A model generated the notes under the pieces. The model did not search any database and was not told where the DNA came from. It worked only from the letters and a program-made list of their open reading frames with translations. From Pohlia nutans (taxonomy: Eukaryota; Streptophyta; Bryopsida; Bryales; Mniaceae): 64,000 nucleotides of DNA. Below are positions 12,820-22,920 of this stretch, piece after piece (position 1 is the first letter of the stretch; each line of letters starts with the position of its first letter). The DNA is taken from contig CM040086.1 in assembly GCA_022496805.1 (NCBI GenBank), positions 2,792,501 to 2,856,500 of the forward strand, in the 5' to 3' direction. A program made the position numbers and the translations under genes.

Positions 12820-13375
12820 ATCCTAGAACCACTTTATGACATTTACAACATTATGCAACCTCGCACATAAATGGTATCTATTTTTGCTACCCAGTGTATA
12901 CAATACTCACAATACCTCTATAACTCCTAAACGTCCTAGCGTTTAAAAACTGAATCACGAACAGATTCAAAGCCTTGTGACTTTTTCATACAAACTCGGA
13001 TGACTTTCATCCAAGTCACCTTTGTAAGCCTATTAAATTTTCTACCAATTACAATAAATCTCTTATGATGGGGAGCTATTGATAATATTGTAGAGGCCTC
13101 CAACTACAAGTATGTCCAAAATCTATTTTTGAAGCTAGCATCTACTTCAATACAAAGGGTTGGTACGTTTAGGGGATAATACCCGGCAATATCCTTGATA
13201 TATTAAAGTGATACAATGATGATATCCGTGGATATCACCTCATGAAGTTGCTACATATTTATATCGTGATGAAAAGTCTCGCTACATTTTTTCAATTTCT
13301 TTCTTTGTATGTTTAGCAGCCCCATTTTTTGGTAGAAATCCAGCTAATTTTAGCCAGTTTTGGGATCACTGGGCC
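12820..13375 (+). repeat. Dispersed repeat interrupted by a MITE (filled site)
   Basis: The two outer parts, 12820-12923 and 13176-13375, are together collinear with 58790-59105. Shared blocks include AACCACTTTATGACATTTA, TGATATATTAA, CATGAAGTTGCTACATATTT and TAGAAATCCAGCTAATTTT. The intervening 12924-13175 is a MITE that is absent from the 58.8-kb copy. Confidence 0.75.
12924..13175. mobile_element. MITE of the CTCCTAAACGTCC family, 4-bp TSD ATAA
   Basis: Ends CTCCTAAACGTCCTAGC and GGTACGTTTAGGGG. The direct repeat ATAA flanks it (12920-12923 and 13176-13179). The paralogous sequence at 58890-58910 reads straight through CTCTATAATATCC with no element, so both the borders and the 4-bp duplication are supported by an empty site. 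The family is the same as 8029-8677. Confidence 0.85.
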
Positions 13376-13496
13376 ACATACATCAAACTCTCACTGTATT
13401 TGATATTGATAGCAGATTAGCAGGTTTGGTTAAAAATAATTCTAAAAGTACAAATAAATTTTTTGTGGGAAATTTTTTATGAAGATCAAAGGAGTT

Positions 13497-13740
13497 TTAA
13501 CCCTTAAAGACCAAGAAGCTTCAATTGGGCCTCGCGATTTTTTTATTTTAAAAAGGAAGCATTTTTAGTAGGTCATGTGTGAAGTTTCTTTTGTTTAAAT
13601 TTATTTGATTTTTTGTTAATCAAAACATGGAATGTTTTTCCAGTGATTTCGATGATATTAAAATTGGTCCCTTCTATGATATGTTTTTCATGATATGATT
13701 GATTGAATTTTTCATTTTGAATCCTTGGGCCTTTAGAGGA
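13497..13740. mobile_element. TTAA-type MITE, degenerate right end
   Basis: Begins TTAACCCTTAAAGACCAAGA. The right side, TGAATCCTTGGGCCTTTAGAGG, matches the family but the closing TTAA is gone. Confidence 0.55.
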
Positions 13741-14856
13741 CACAAGATAATGATATTTGTAGAATATGACATTTTTTGAAATATAATATTTCAATATATT
13801 AAATTAATTGGAGCACATATGTTGAACTTGCTACGTGGATATGGTATAATTTTAATAGTCTCTTATCCATTTTTTCATTACTCATCTAAATGTTTTAAAA
13901 GAAATAAAAAAATTGCTCTACATTGTAATCATAATTTATGGTTTAAATTTGAAGCTTTGGGTATCATGAGAGAATCCATATCCCTCACCTTAATTAGTAG
14001 GAAGCTATGCTTTGAGAGGTTCTATTGCTATGAAATTGCAATAGAATTTGTGTAATTGTCCTATAGATGAAATTTATTTCATTTTGGATAACCCAATTCT
14101 TTAATAAAGGATTGGTGTGAATAAAGAGTCCTTTGGTTTAAGTAGACTTTTGTACCATAGTTTGGTGGTTAAGTACCCCTCTTAACCCCTAAGCTCCCAA
14201 AAGACCATTTTGTAATTGTTGTCCATTTTTCCAAGTTGTCCAGACCCATTTTTTAATTTGTATTTACAAAATAAAAAATATGATGCCATAGGTAAATAAA
14301 TCTTATTTCCAATGCAATTGGAATTATGTTCATTTAGGGGAATTTTTCAAAGTGAATCACCTCAATGTTGAATGGGATCTGAGTGTTGATGAAGATATTC
14401 TTCATGCCTTCATCTTCATGCCATCATTTACATAATTATCTGTCAGTTTACTTTTTAGTTGATGAAAGATTTATATAGTGTAAAATGTCGAGAAATCACT
14501 GAAGGGCAACCTAAATGCACTACAGTATTTAGTGCAGCTACTAAACTACAAGACAAAATTGTGCAAAATTTCTCAAAACTAGGAGCTTGAACCTCAAATG
14601 AAAAAATGAAAAAAAACAGCCCTGTCAAGAACGTTGTGACATTTTACCACAGGGATAATAATGAAAGCCCAGGTGGCCTATCCAAATCATAATAATGTCC
14701 CACGAGTCGTACTGGCCAGTTTGTCTTACCCAACTGCACCAAAAGAGTTGTTCACACAACCGTTGGGAACACACCGGTCAGTACGTTTTATATCCGTTAG
14801 AGCCATAACTTACCGGTTCCCAATGGGGTTCCCAATGACTACCGCCACTCTCCCTT

Positions 14857-14863
14857 TATAAAT
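14857..14863 (+). promoter_or_regulatory. TATA box of AWPM-19 gene 2
   Basis: TATAAAT lies 118 bases upstream of the start codon at 14981, in a C-rich context (CTCCCTTTATAAATGCC). The leader between them has CT-rich runs typical of plant 5' UTRs. Confidence 0.6.
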
Positions 14864-14980
14864 GCCGTCAAGCGCCTCCTCTGCTCCACCACAGGCAGCT
14901 TCACCATTCTTTTCTCTTTTACACAGTGATTCTTTGCATTTATTTGGAGTAGACAGTGAGCTGCATTGCATTCAGCAACA

Positions 14981-17185
14981 ATGGCGATCGGAAGAAGCTT
15001 GTCTGCTCCTTTGCTAGTCATCAACTTCATGCTCTACCTCATTTCCGCCTGCTTGGCTGGCTGGGCTCTGAACCGCAATATGGGAGCCACTGTCGGTCTC
15101 GGTGGAGGTCCTGTAGGTAAGTTCGTTGTAAGAATTTCACCTCTACCGCATGTTGATAAAATGCTGAACTGTTTATTTATTTATCCTGTTTTCGTGTTTG
15201 ATTTTGCATGACTGTCAAGTTATGAGAGTTACCCGAAAGTAGTGGCTGTCGTTATGATCAGTGTTGCTGTTGTAATCGTACATTGGATGGAGCTGTGATG
15301 AAATGAATGTTCATTCCTGTATGTTTGTCGACAATAAACCATGAAGTTATTCCTGAGGTCCTGTGGGTAAGTTAGTTGTGATCGAGAATTTGAGCTCTGC
15401 CGCATGTTGATAACATGCTCGACTGTTTCACTGGAAGCTTTGGAGAGTTTAGCCCCCGGGGCTAAACTGGCCTGGGGGGGCTAAACCACCTCAGTTTAGC
15501 CCCGGTTAAACCCGAATCTTCCATTTTAGCCCCGGCTAATTTGTGTTTTAGCCCCGGCTAATGGTACAAAAAGGGGGCTATAATGGGGGCTAATGGTACA
15601 AAAATTTAGCCCCCCCCATTTTTCAATTAGTGCTAAGGGGGGCTAAAGAGGGGGCTAAAGAGGGGGACTAAACCACCCCAGTTTAGCCCCGGCTAAACCA
15701 GTCAAAGTTCCTAGTGTTTATTCATTTATCTTGTGTTTGTGTTTGATTTTGCATGACTGTCAAGTTATGAGAGTTAACCGAAAATAGTGGCTGTCGTCAT
15801 GATCAGTGTTGCTGTTGTAATCGTACATTGGATGGCGCTGTGACGAAATGAATGTTCATTGCTGTATGTTTGTCTACAATAAACCATGAAGTTATTCCTT
15901 CAAAACAACGGTGTTTGAGGAGCTTGAAATGGGGTGTACCACGCAGTAGTAGAAAGAGTCAAGTTTAGGCATCAAACATAGTTGCTCTGGATTACCTCAA
16001 ATGGGGTACATTAACAGAAGCTTAGCCATGAAAAAGTGGGGTGGCATTTGTGCAATTATAAATGTCTGATTTCTTTAGAAAGCTTGTTGCAATTATTTCT
16101 TCCTGTCTGCGTGCAAATGCTGTGAGTTGCTTGGTTGTCGGTGAGGGGATGTACTCGTGGGTAACATTTATCTAGTAATATACTCAAATAGACAGAGAGT
16201 GTATGTGACTGGAGAGCTGTGGATGGTGCAGGGAACATTGTGACTCCGACGTTTCTGCCGCTGGCGCTGATCGCGTGCATGGTGGGTCTGGCTTCGGTGT
16301 TCGCCGGCACGAACCACTTGCGACTCTGGCGTAGCGACAGTCTGTCCTCTGCAGCCTCCACCTCCCTCATCGCCTGGCTCCTCACCCTTCTGGCCATGGG
16401 CGTGGCTTGCAAGGAGATTCACACTGGCGGAAGCAATCGCCAGAAAAGACTTGTAAGCTTGCCTCCCTCAAAACTGAAAATATTAATCCGGCCTCATCAT
16501 TTTGCACTTTTGAGTGGGTTCTATCTTTTGTTTAATTTTTGACCAACTTCTGCAATAATCTTCACTGGCTCTTTCTGAGTACCGTATACATATATATATA
16601 GAATGTTCTTTACACGTTTCTCAAAACATGAGGAATCATTTTAAAACCATGAAATCTCGGTTTTATTCCAGCTACTATCAGTATATAAACCCGAATTTAT
16701 TTCTACTCTGTTCTTTTGGAAGATTCCATTTTAGGCTTCACCTACAACGCCCAATATGGCCATCTGCATCGCAATGGTGGCATTTTCTCATTTTACCTCG
16801 GTTTTCTGATTGCAATAGATCTTTTTAAAGCTCTTGTTCTATACCACAAGATCAACAGTGTCGAATTGAAGTCATTTTCACACATACAGATGATCCAATT
16901 TTCTTACGCTACAGAAAATACACAGTGGTTAATGGTTTGACGTACTTTTCAATTCTAGTTACTTCTGTATGATCGTCTTTGTCTCACGAGTTTGACATCA
17001 ATCATGTGCAGAAAACGTTGGAAGCGTTCATTATCATCCTGGCATTCTTCGAGCTCCTGTACCTCCTGTCGTTACAAGCAGGCTTCTTCGGAGGCAGTGA
17101 CGAAGGATACAACACCACCGGAAGGGCTGCCACCAGCAAGGCCGGCACCACGACGTATGGCACCCCAGCTGCCACTGCCGTCTAG
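14981..17185 (+). CDS. AWPM-19-like membrane protein, gene 2 (3 exons, 176 aa)
   Basis: Exons 14981-15116, 16232-16452 and 17012-17185 join in frame at GT-AG sites. It is a tandem paralogue of the gene at 9124: same orientation, same first and last intron positions, and collinear motifs (PLLVINFMLYLISACLAGW, PLALIACMVGLASVFAG, SLIAWLLTLLAMGVACKEIH, LEAFIIILAFFELLYLLSL). Four membrane segments are predicted by eye. The tail is short, Thr/Ala/Gly-rich and lacks the His-rich extension of gene 1. The intron that splits AMG from LACKEIH in gene 1 is missing, so one copy lost it or the other gained it. The first intron (15117-16231) contains a tandem duplication that copies the splice donor. A role in ABA or desiccation response is inferred from family only. 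Confidence 0.93.
15105..15899 (+). repeat. Tandem duplication spanning exon 1 end and intron 1 of AWPM-19 gene 2
   Basis: Segment A (15105-15354) and segment B (15355-15899) match from GAGGTCCTGT through TAAACCATGAAGTTATTCCT. Both include the exon end and a GGTAAGTT donor. Segment B is longer because a foldback element sits at about 15448-15698. Confidence 0.85.
15448..15698. mobile_element. Foldback-like insertion rich in TTTAGCCCC motifs
   Basis: The insertion is present in segment B of the intron duplication but not in segment A, so it arrived after the duplication. It consists of many direct and inverted copies of TTTAGCCCC or GGGGCTAAA. Palindromic ends (CCGGGGCTAAACTGG near the left, CCAGTTTAGCCCCGG near the right) would form strong hairpins. 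Exact borders and target duplication are not resolved. Confidence 0.65.
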
Positions 17186-18674
17186 CTCATTCTATATGAA
17201 CAACAAGCATTGTGAAAGAAGAAAATATTTGCATGACTGTAGCTCATTAGGAAATTGTGTACGTTTTATTCTCTGCCTGCTGCCAGGGAGGACCTTCAGT
17301 TAGCCTCCGACCAGACAGTCTGTACCATATGTCCGTTAAAATCAATGAAACTCTTGAATTTGATGTTGAATTTCTACATTGTAATCTGTTCTACCGTAAG
17401 GAATGTGCATGTCGCTCTAGAAAGGTTTAGATATTATATGCCATGAAACCTTCTGTTGACCGTCCGAAACCTGACCATTGGCTCACATTTGTGTCCCTCA
17501 TTATATCCTTGCTGTGTCAAATTACCAGAATGGTTTTCAAATCATCACTTCTTTCTCACCATTGCATTCTTAATTTCTACACCATTTCTGTGTTTTAAGG
17601 CCTTATTCGTTAAATAGAGACAAAGTGTAGTCTCAATTTTATCTTGACTCGAGGATAAACCATTATAACTGTTCAAGTTTGCGACTATTTGGTAATTTGA
17701 GACTTTAATATATTAATATATATAAAAACCTTTGATTGCCCAAAGGTTAGAGTCTCATCTTATCTTCGACTCAACGATAAATGACTAAAATTGTTTTAGC
17801 ATTGAAGTCTCAAAATGACCATTTTGTCTCAATTTAACGAATAAGGCCTTTTTTATGTTTTGAAGCAAGAAGGGTGAGTCCAGTGCTCAACAAGAACCAG
17901 TACAGCTCCACAACCTGAGAATCTGAGACCAAAACAGATGGTAGCAAACACAGACAGAAGTACAGATAGATAGGAACTCCGGCCCATTGAGACCGGTGTG
18001 AATAGTGTCTATTTGTAATGTCAATGACCCAGTATCCACTGAACAAAGGGCAATTGGGACTAATAGAAGTGCACCATAATAACTGACATTAAACCTACCT
18101 GTAGATAAAGCACATTCCTAAATGTATTATAACGTAATGATTTTTTTCAGTCTACAGGAAATCTCATCAATTACATATAACCTCGTGAAAATATATTCCA
18201 TACAAAATTGAAGTTGCCATTTCGAACTTCAATAAACGAACATGCTACTCCCTTAGCGTAAAATAATTGCACCCAACAGATAAACTGCACCCAACAGACT
18301 CTTTATTCACGATGGTCCTTGGGCCAGCATTATTATGAAACAACTTGAGATATTTGAAACAAGTTAAAACTTTTGATTGGAGCTTTTGAAATGGAAAAAA
18401 AACCTTCACTTTTTATCAGGTACTGGTACAATGGGATTGAACAGAGCGTTGAGGAAAGAATTCTGTACATGATTCTATGATCCAGGAAAGTTGTTCAAAT
18501 GCAAGTTGATACAATGAAATGGAAAGGAAACCTTTTTGTCATAAGCGAATTATGCAAACAAAAAGATGCATATGTTACACGTGATAAAGTGAGAGCGTAA
18601 TCGCCTCTTCAGGAGCTGTCCTATAATTTATGAACAGTATCATGTGGAGCAAGTGCTTTCACTGCCCACTCAAA
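17186..18674. other. Convergent intergenic region between AWPM-19 gene 2 and the EF-hand gene
   Basis: It holds the two 3' UTRs (facing genes), one MITE at 17597-17850, and at about 17960-18060 one copy of the repeat containing GATAGATAGGAACTCCGGCCC, related to 110-170 and 44440-44540. No further gene was recognised. Confidence 0.6.
17597..17850. mobile_element. MITE with AAGGCCTTATTCGTTAAAT inverted ends
   Basis: The ends AAGGCCTTATTCGTTAAAT and ATTTAACGAATAAGGCCTT are perfect complements over 19 bases. The interior repeats GAGTCTCA/TGAGACT-type blocks in inverted order. The target duplication is unclear because both flanks are T-rich, so the superfamily is open. Confidence 0.75.
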
Positions 18675-20792
18675 TCACAGGTTATATTGCAACCCTGCAT
18701 TGCGCATGAGACAGCAGAACTCTTTGAAGCTCAAAAACCCATCCTTGTCAACGTCAAAAGTCTCCATGACCGAATGCGCAAGCTGCAAAACAAAAGCCAT
18801 AAAATTATTTCAAGCACAACCTCTGTCCAAGTAATATGTAGAGAATACTAAAACCATTACGGACCTAGTTTTGTAACATAACATTCAATAGCCTTTGTGA
18901 CTGTTGCCTTCCCCCAACAGAATGATGTGGAATATCTCACATCATTTCATCCCCAATGAAATGATGTGGGATATTCCACACCACATCAGTAGCTATGGGG
19001 GCAGGTGGCATTAAGCAAGAGCAATCAACCATGATGAACAATAATCGAAAGCACTCACTCAACCACAATTCAATAGTGTTTTGTAATAGTTTATTTGATT
19101 CAATAGTTCATTCAATTACAAATCAGTGATCACTCCATATATAAAGGTGGATGAAACTAAAAGACAACCTCTTGGAAGGCTACTGAATGTAATGAATACC
19201 AAATTTGAGTTTTGTACCAAAAGATCTATACTGATCCCCCAATAATTACAATGCTTGAAAATAGGATCCTTAATAGGATATATCACTGTAACAGGCAAGG
19301 ACTGAATAATTTGGGGCTGTTGACTTACCTTGTCAAGCTGGGAGTCTGAGAGGTCTTGACCACATGCAACTCTCATGGCAGCTGCAATCTCGGATGGAGA
19401 AAGCCTACCATCATGGTCTAAATCGTAATAGCTGTACAAAACTGCAGGCAACCACCATTCAAAATGACCACAGGGACCACAAATCCTCCCATCACTAGCC
19501 TGCGGCTCAGGAGAATCATTAACCCCTAAAGGTCCAAGGATTCATGGTTTTAAAATGACAAGTTTAAACGATCATATTGTGAAAATTATAATTTGAATGG
19601 GACCAAATTTTAGATCACTGGAATTAGTGAAGAATATTACATATGTTGAACAAATTAAAAAAAAGAAAAAAGGAATCTATATAAAAGCTACTGAAAAAAA
19701 CAGGAGCCACCTGATGGCCTCATGGTCCTTTAGGGGTTAATAGAGATTTGAGACTACTGCAACAACAGCACATATTAATTTTACTAAACATTCAAGCAGG
19801 AAAGGTACAACACCCAAAGGGCCAACCTCGAAGCTTAGAACCGGCACTTTTTGATGCCCTGAATAACTCAATCCCCTTACAAACTTCCTCAGCGTTTACG
19901 CTGCCATTGCCATCTGTGTCGATTAAATTGAACAGACCATCTGCATAGGTTGCTGCGACACATCGGTTGTACAATCAGCCTTTCCAGCTCACAAAAGTGA
20001 TGCTAACAATTCACAATATCTATTTCAAGTAGTCCACGTCTGAGGATATTTATGCTTGGTAAGAACCACAATGAAGAGGTGAATTTATCGGTATTCAGCT
20101 CTAAGAGCAAAAACCCCAAGCAAGGATACATCAGTAATAAACGAGCAGCTTGTAAGACTTGAAACTCACGATTTCCAAGCAGATCAGTGAATTTCTTCTT
20201 TTCCAGAAACGGCTGGTCTTTACTCGTCACCCTCGAGAATCTCATTCTGGTTCGATGCTCCTCTTCTCGAGACACTGGAAGCATAGAAATGTGAGAATGC
20301 ACGTTGAAAACTGTAACAGTGTAAGCACAACAGGTGAGCATTCTAAGCGACAAAAAGATCTATACCTCCACAATGTGAGCATTCTAAGTGACAAAAACAT
20401 CTAGACCTCACAATGTGAGCATTCTAAGTGACAAAAAGATCTATACCTCACAATGTGAGCATTCTAAGTGAAAAAGATCTATACCTCACAATGTGAGCAT
20501 TCTAAGTGACAAAAAGATCTATACCTCACAATGTGAGCATTCTAAGCGACAAAAAGATCTATACCTCACAATATGAGCATTCTAAGCGACAAAAAGATCT
20601 ATACCTCACAATGTGAACATTCTAAACGACAAAAAGATCTATACCTCACAATATACCTCACAATATGAGCATTCTAAGCGACAAAAAGATCTATACCTCA
20701 CAATGTGAGCATTCTAAGCGACCAAAAAGAACAAGAGAATGGAATGATCACAGTGGGGGCTTACATCCTAGACTGGTGTGCGAGTTGCCCAT
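18675..20792 (-). CDS. EF-hand calcium-binding protein with N-myristoylation-type start
   Basis: Reading right to left, exons are 20765-20792, 20170-20274, about 19830-19952, 19329-19499 and 18675-18782. Exon 1 encodes MGNSHTSLG, a good N-myristoylation context, and its phase fits exon 2 (TTG across the junction). Three EF-hand loops are visible: DTDGNGSVNAEE, DLDHDGRLSPSE and DVDKDGFLSFKE, each with the acidic residues and central glycine expected for Ca2+ binding. It ends NAGLQYNL-stop. This resembles membrane-tethered Ca2+ sensors; I cannot assign a subfamily. Two points are open. The exon 3 acceptor could be at 19952 or 12 bases further in, at 19940. The exon 3/exon 4 junction has no obvious phase-matched donor, and a MITE (19519-19740) sits just upstream of exon 4. 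Intron 1 contains a 40-bp minisatellite. Confidence 0.75.
19519..19740. mobile_element. TTAA-type MITE, near-perfect copy inside an EF-hand intron
   Basis: TTAACCCCTAAAGGTCCAAG and GGTCCTTTAGGGGTTAA close a 222-bp element with TTAA at both ends. It ends 20 bases before the inferred exon 4 boundary at 19499. Very similar to 24771-25009. Confidence 0.88.
20334..20722. repeat. 40-bp minisatellite, about 10 units
   Basis: The unit contains GTGAGCATTCTAAGCGACAA followed by AAAGATCTATACCTCACAAT. Copies differ by single bases or small deletions. It lies within intron 1 of the EF-hand gene. Confidence 0.93.
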
Positions 20793-21928
20793 GGTCTTCC
20801 TCAGGTTACTCCCTCAAGCACATTCCGAATCAATCCTCGCTGCATCTTCTCCGGCGGTCTAAAATCGGCCACTAAAATCACTTGTGTTCCTCTCATCAGG
20901 ACCGTCTTCCGTATCCATCAACCCTGCATCCGCAATCCAAGCCATAATTCATTCAGTCCATCGATTTGCTAGACACAATTAGGGCAAGCCAGTGACAAAC
21001 TCCGTCCCGCCATAGCCGCGACCACAGTTGAGCTCGTTTCGCAACTTGATTATGAATTCCCAAATCAAAGGCGCCAGAGTAGAATGACAAACATAAACCT
21101 AGTGATTACATCCGAGGGTTTCAGACTTTGTGTGTTCCAGTGGCGATTTGGGAGTGGATACTGAAGTCTTGCGTCCCACCTCTTCCACTTGAGAAATGGC
21201 GCCACGTTGTGCATCATCTACGGTGACTAGTTCTCTCGAAGAGGATCACTGTTCAACATGATGTCAATACCACTTGATCAAAGATTCTCCACATTCTCTT
21301 TCGACGCCCATTCCTCACGGTGTGAGACAAATTGCAAGAAACCATTCAGGCCAACTAACTGCAAGGCTCCCCTGTGTCTTGTCGCTACCAATCTCTAGGT
21401 TCTGTTGCAAGACTGTACCCTAAAAAACTGCGTGCAATGCGAGGAAACAAGAACCTGAATGAGCTGGAGGTGTGCAGGCGCCGCTACATCACACGAGGAG
21501 TTCCGTCACGCAATCCAGCCGATCTTTTGGGAGCCAGCCAATCTTTTGGTTACAACAGCACCGGAGGACCCAGTTTCCGAAGGCATGTGAAGGAGGGAGG
21601 GGATTCGGAGTGCAGTAAATGCGTGGATCAGCAGCAAGTAAGATTGAGCAAAGTCGGTCGGGCAAAGATGGATTGGTGGGAAGAACAGGGCGAGCAAGCA
21701 GGGCGAGAGTCAGAGCGGAAGGGATGCGAAGAGAGACCTCCGTGTTCTCTCTTCTGCCGGCTGCTCGCCTAACTTACATGATTCCCATGAAAAGGCCTTT
21801 AAACTCATCGTCCCTTTGCACTCTTGACCTTCTCATTATAACTGCCAGTTTCACAGCCTACATCAGAAAATTTTGGCTACATTCATTTTGGTGCTACTTT
21901 GACACCAAAGGTCGCATACGGTCATCTT

Positions 21929-22224
21929 AAGGTCGAGGCACCTAAAACCGACCAGGTACCCAAAACCGATCTGGCCTAATTTCTAGATTTTGAAAGGGAA
22001 GATGTACCTCATTTGTACATTAGAGCATGTGATCGGTTTTGGGTCCTGAAGTACTTTTCACTTTGAAAAATTGTACAAATTTCAATATTGGGAAATAATT
22101 CATGGAAAAATTTGCATTCTCCGCGAAAACTAACTTCCAACCCGGGAAAAATATCACCCTATTAATGGCTGGTCCAGAAATAGTGTAGGTAGCTTAAGTT
22201 ATCGGTTTTAGGTGCCTCGACCTT
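21929..22224. mobile_element. MITE with AAGGTCGAGGCACCTAAAAC ends
   Basis: The left end AAGGTCGAGGCACCTAAAAC and the complementary right end GTTTTAGGTGCCTCGACCTT bound about 296 bp. A truncated inverted relative is at 44665-44760 (AAAATTTAGAAATTAGGC, TTTTGGGTACCTGG, CTCAACCTTAG). Confidence 0.75.
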
Positions 22225-22356
22225 AGTGTCATTTTATCCATACTAAGTTGGTATGGAGGCTGACGTCAAATTATCTTAATTGCATTTCAATGCACCATCA
22301 TGACACCATGTTCACATATCTTGAAGTTTTTGATGTACCCTTTTCCCCATACCGTA

Positions 22357-22510
22357 CATGAGGGTGAGATTTGGACAGTATCATGTTGAAATCTAATTTC
22401 CACATCATATTTTGAGAGGTCCACATCACCATAAACCAATCATAAAATGACATGTGGCACTTCTGGATAAAAAAATAATTAATTATGTCGAAACTGACCA
22501 CGACATAGGC
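22357..22510. mobile_element. MITE family with GTCGAAACTGACCACG end, copy 1
   Basis: Shares AAATCTAATTTCCACATCAT, TTTTGAGAGGTCCAC and GACATGTGGCAC with 40318-40480 and 59212-59390. The right end is TGTCGAAACTGACCACGAC; the left end has decayed in this copy. Confidence 0.7.
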
Positions 22511-22920
22511 TATTTCTGCTTTTCATGCCCCTTGGACACCCTGGTGACGACGGTTATTGATCCACCATCCTTTCACCGAATAAAAAGAGAGGTACATATC
22601 TTGCTCATGACAGATCAGTCAAACATGACACCCACGTCATGGTCATCATTTGTCAATGAAATGTGATGTTTCAGTGTAATGAACAATCGTACATCCCCTG
22701 TTGTGAAATTTTAGTTTCATTTTGCATCAAAATAATTTGAAACTTTCAGAAACTTTCAGAAACTTATTATTTCATCCATGAAAATATAATTTACAAAATT
22801 TCAATGGCCTAATTGTACACAAAAATGTAGTTTTTTTTCTGCCATTTTCTAATCAACTCTTAATATGTTCTGCTGCATCTAATTACAGTGCATGTTCAGA
22901 AGCTCTGCTAATTTGCATCT

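Larger units (their letters stand above)
10711..14980. other. Intergenic between the AWPM-19 genes, MITE-rich
   Basis: The 3' UTR of gene 1 probably runs to about 10.9 kb. The rest contains a Stowaway MITE, several TTAA-type MITEs and part of a dispersed repeat shared with 58.8-59.1 kb (12820-13375). Another TTAACCCCTAAG start occurs near 14184. No protein-like open frame was recognised. The last 130 bases are the promoter and leader of gene 2. Confidence 0.6.
20793..22920. other. Upstream region of the EF-hand gene and spacer to the NPHP1-like gene
   Basis: 20793-21770 is richer in GC and, read on the minus strand, CT-rich (GAGGTCTCTCTTCGCATCCC), as expected for a 5' UTR or promoter of the EF-hand gene. 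The 132-codon plus-strand open frame at 21374-21772 lies antisense to this leader and has no recognisable family. Two MITEs follow (21929-22224 and 22357-22510). Confidence 0.5.

Noticed and set aside
21374..21772. 132-codon plus-strand open frame
   Set aside because: It lies antisense to what looks like the CT-rich leader of the EF-hand gene and resembles no protein family.
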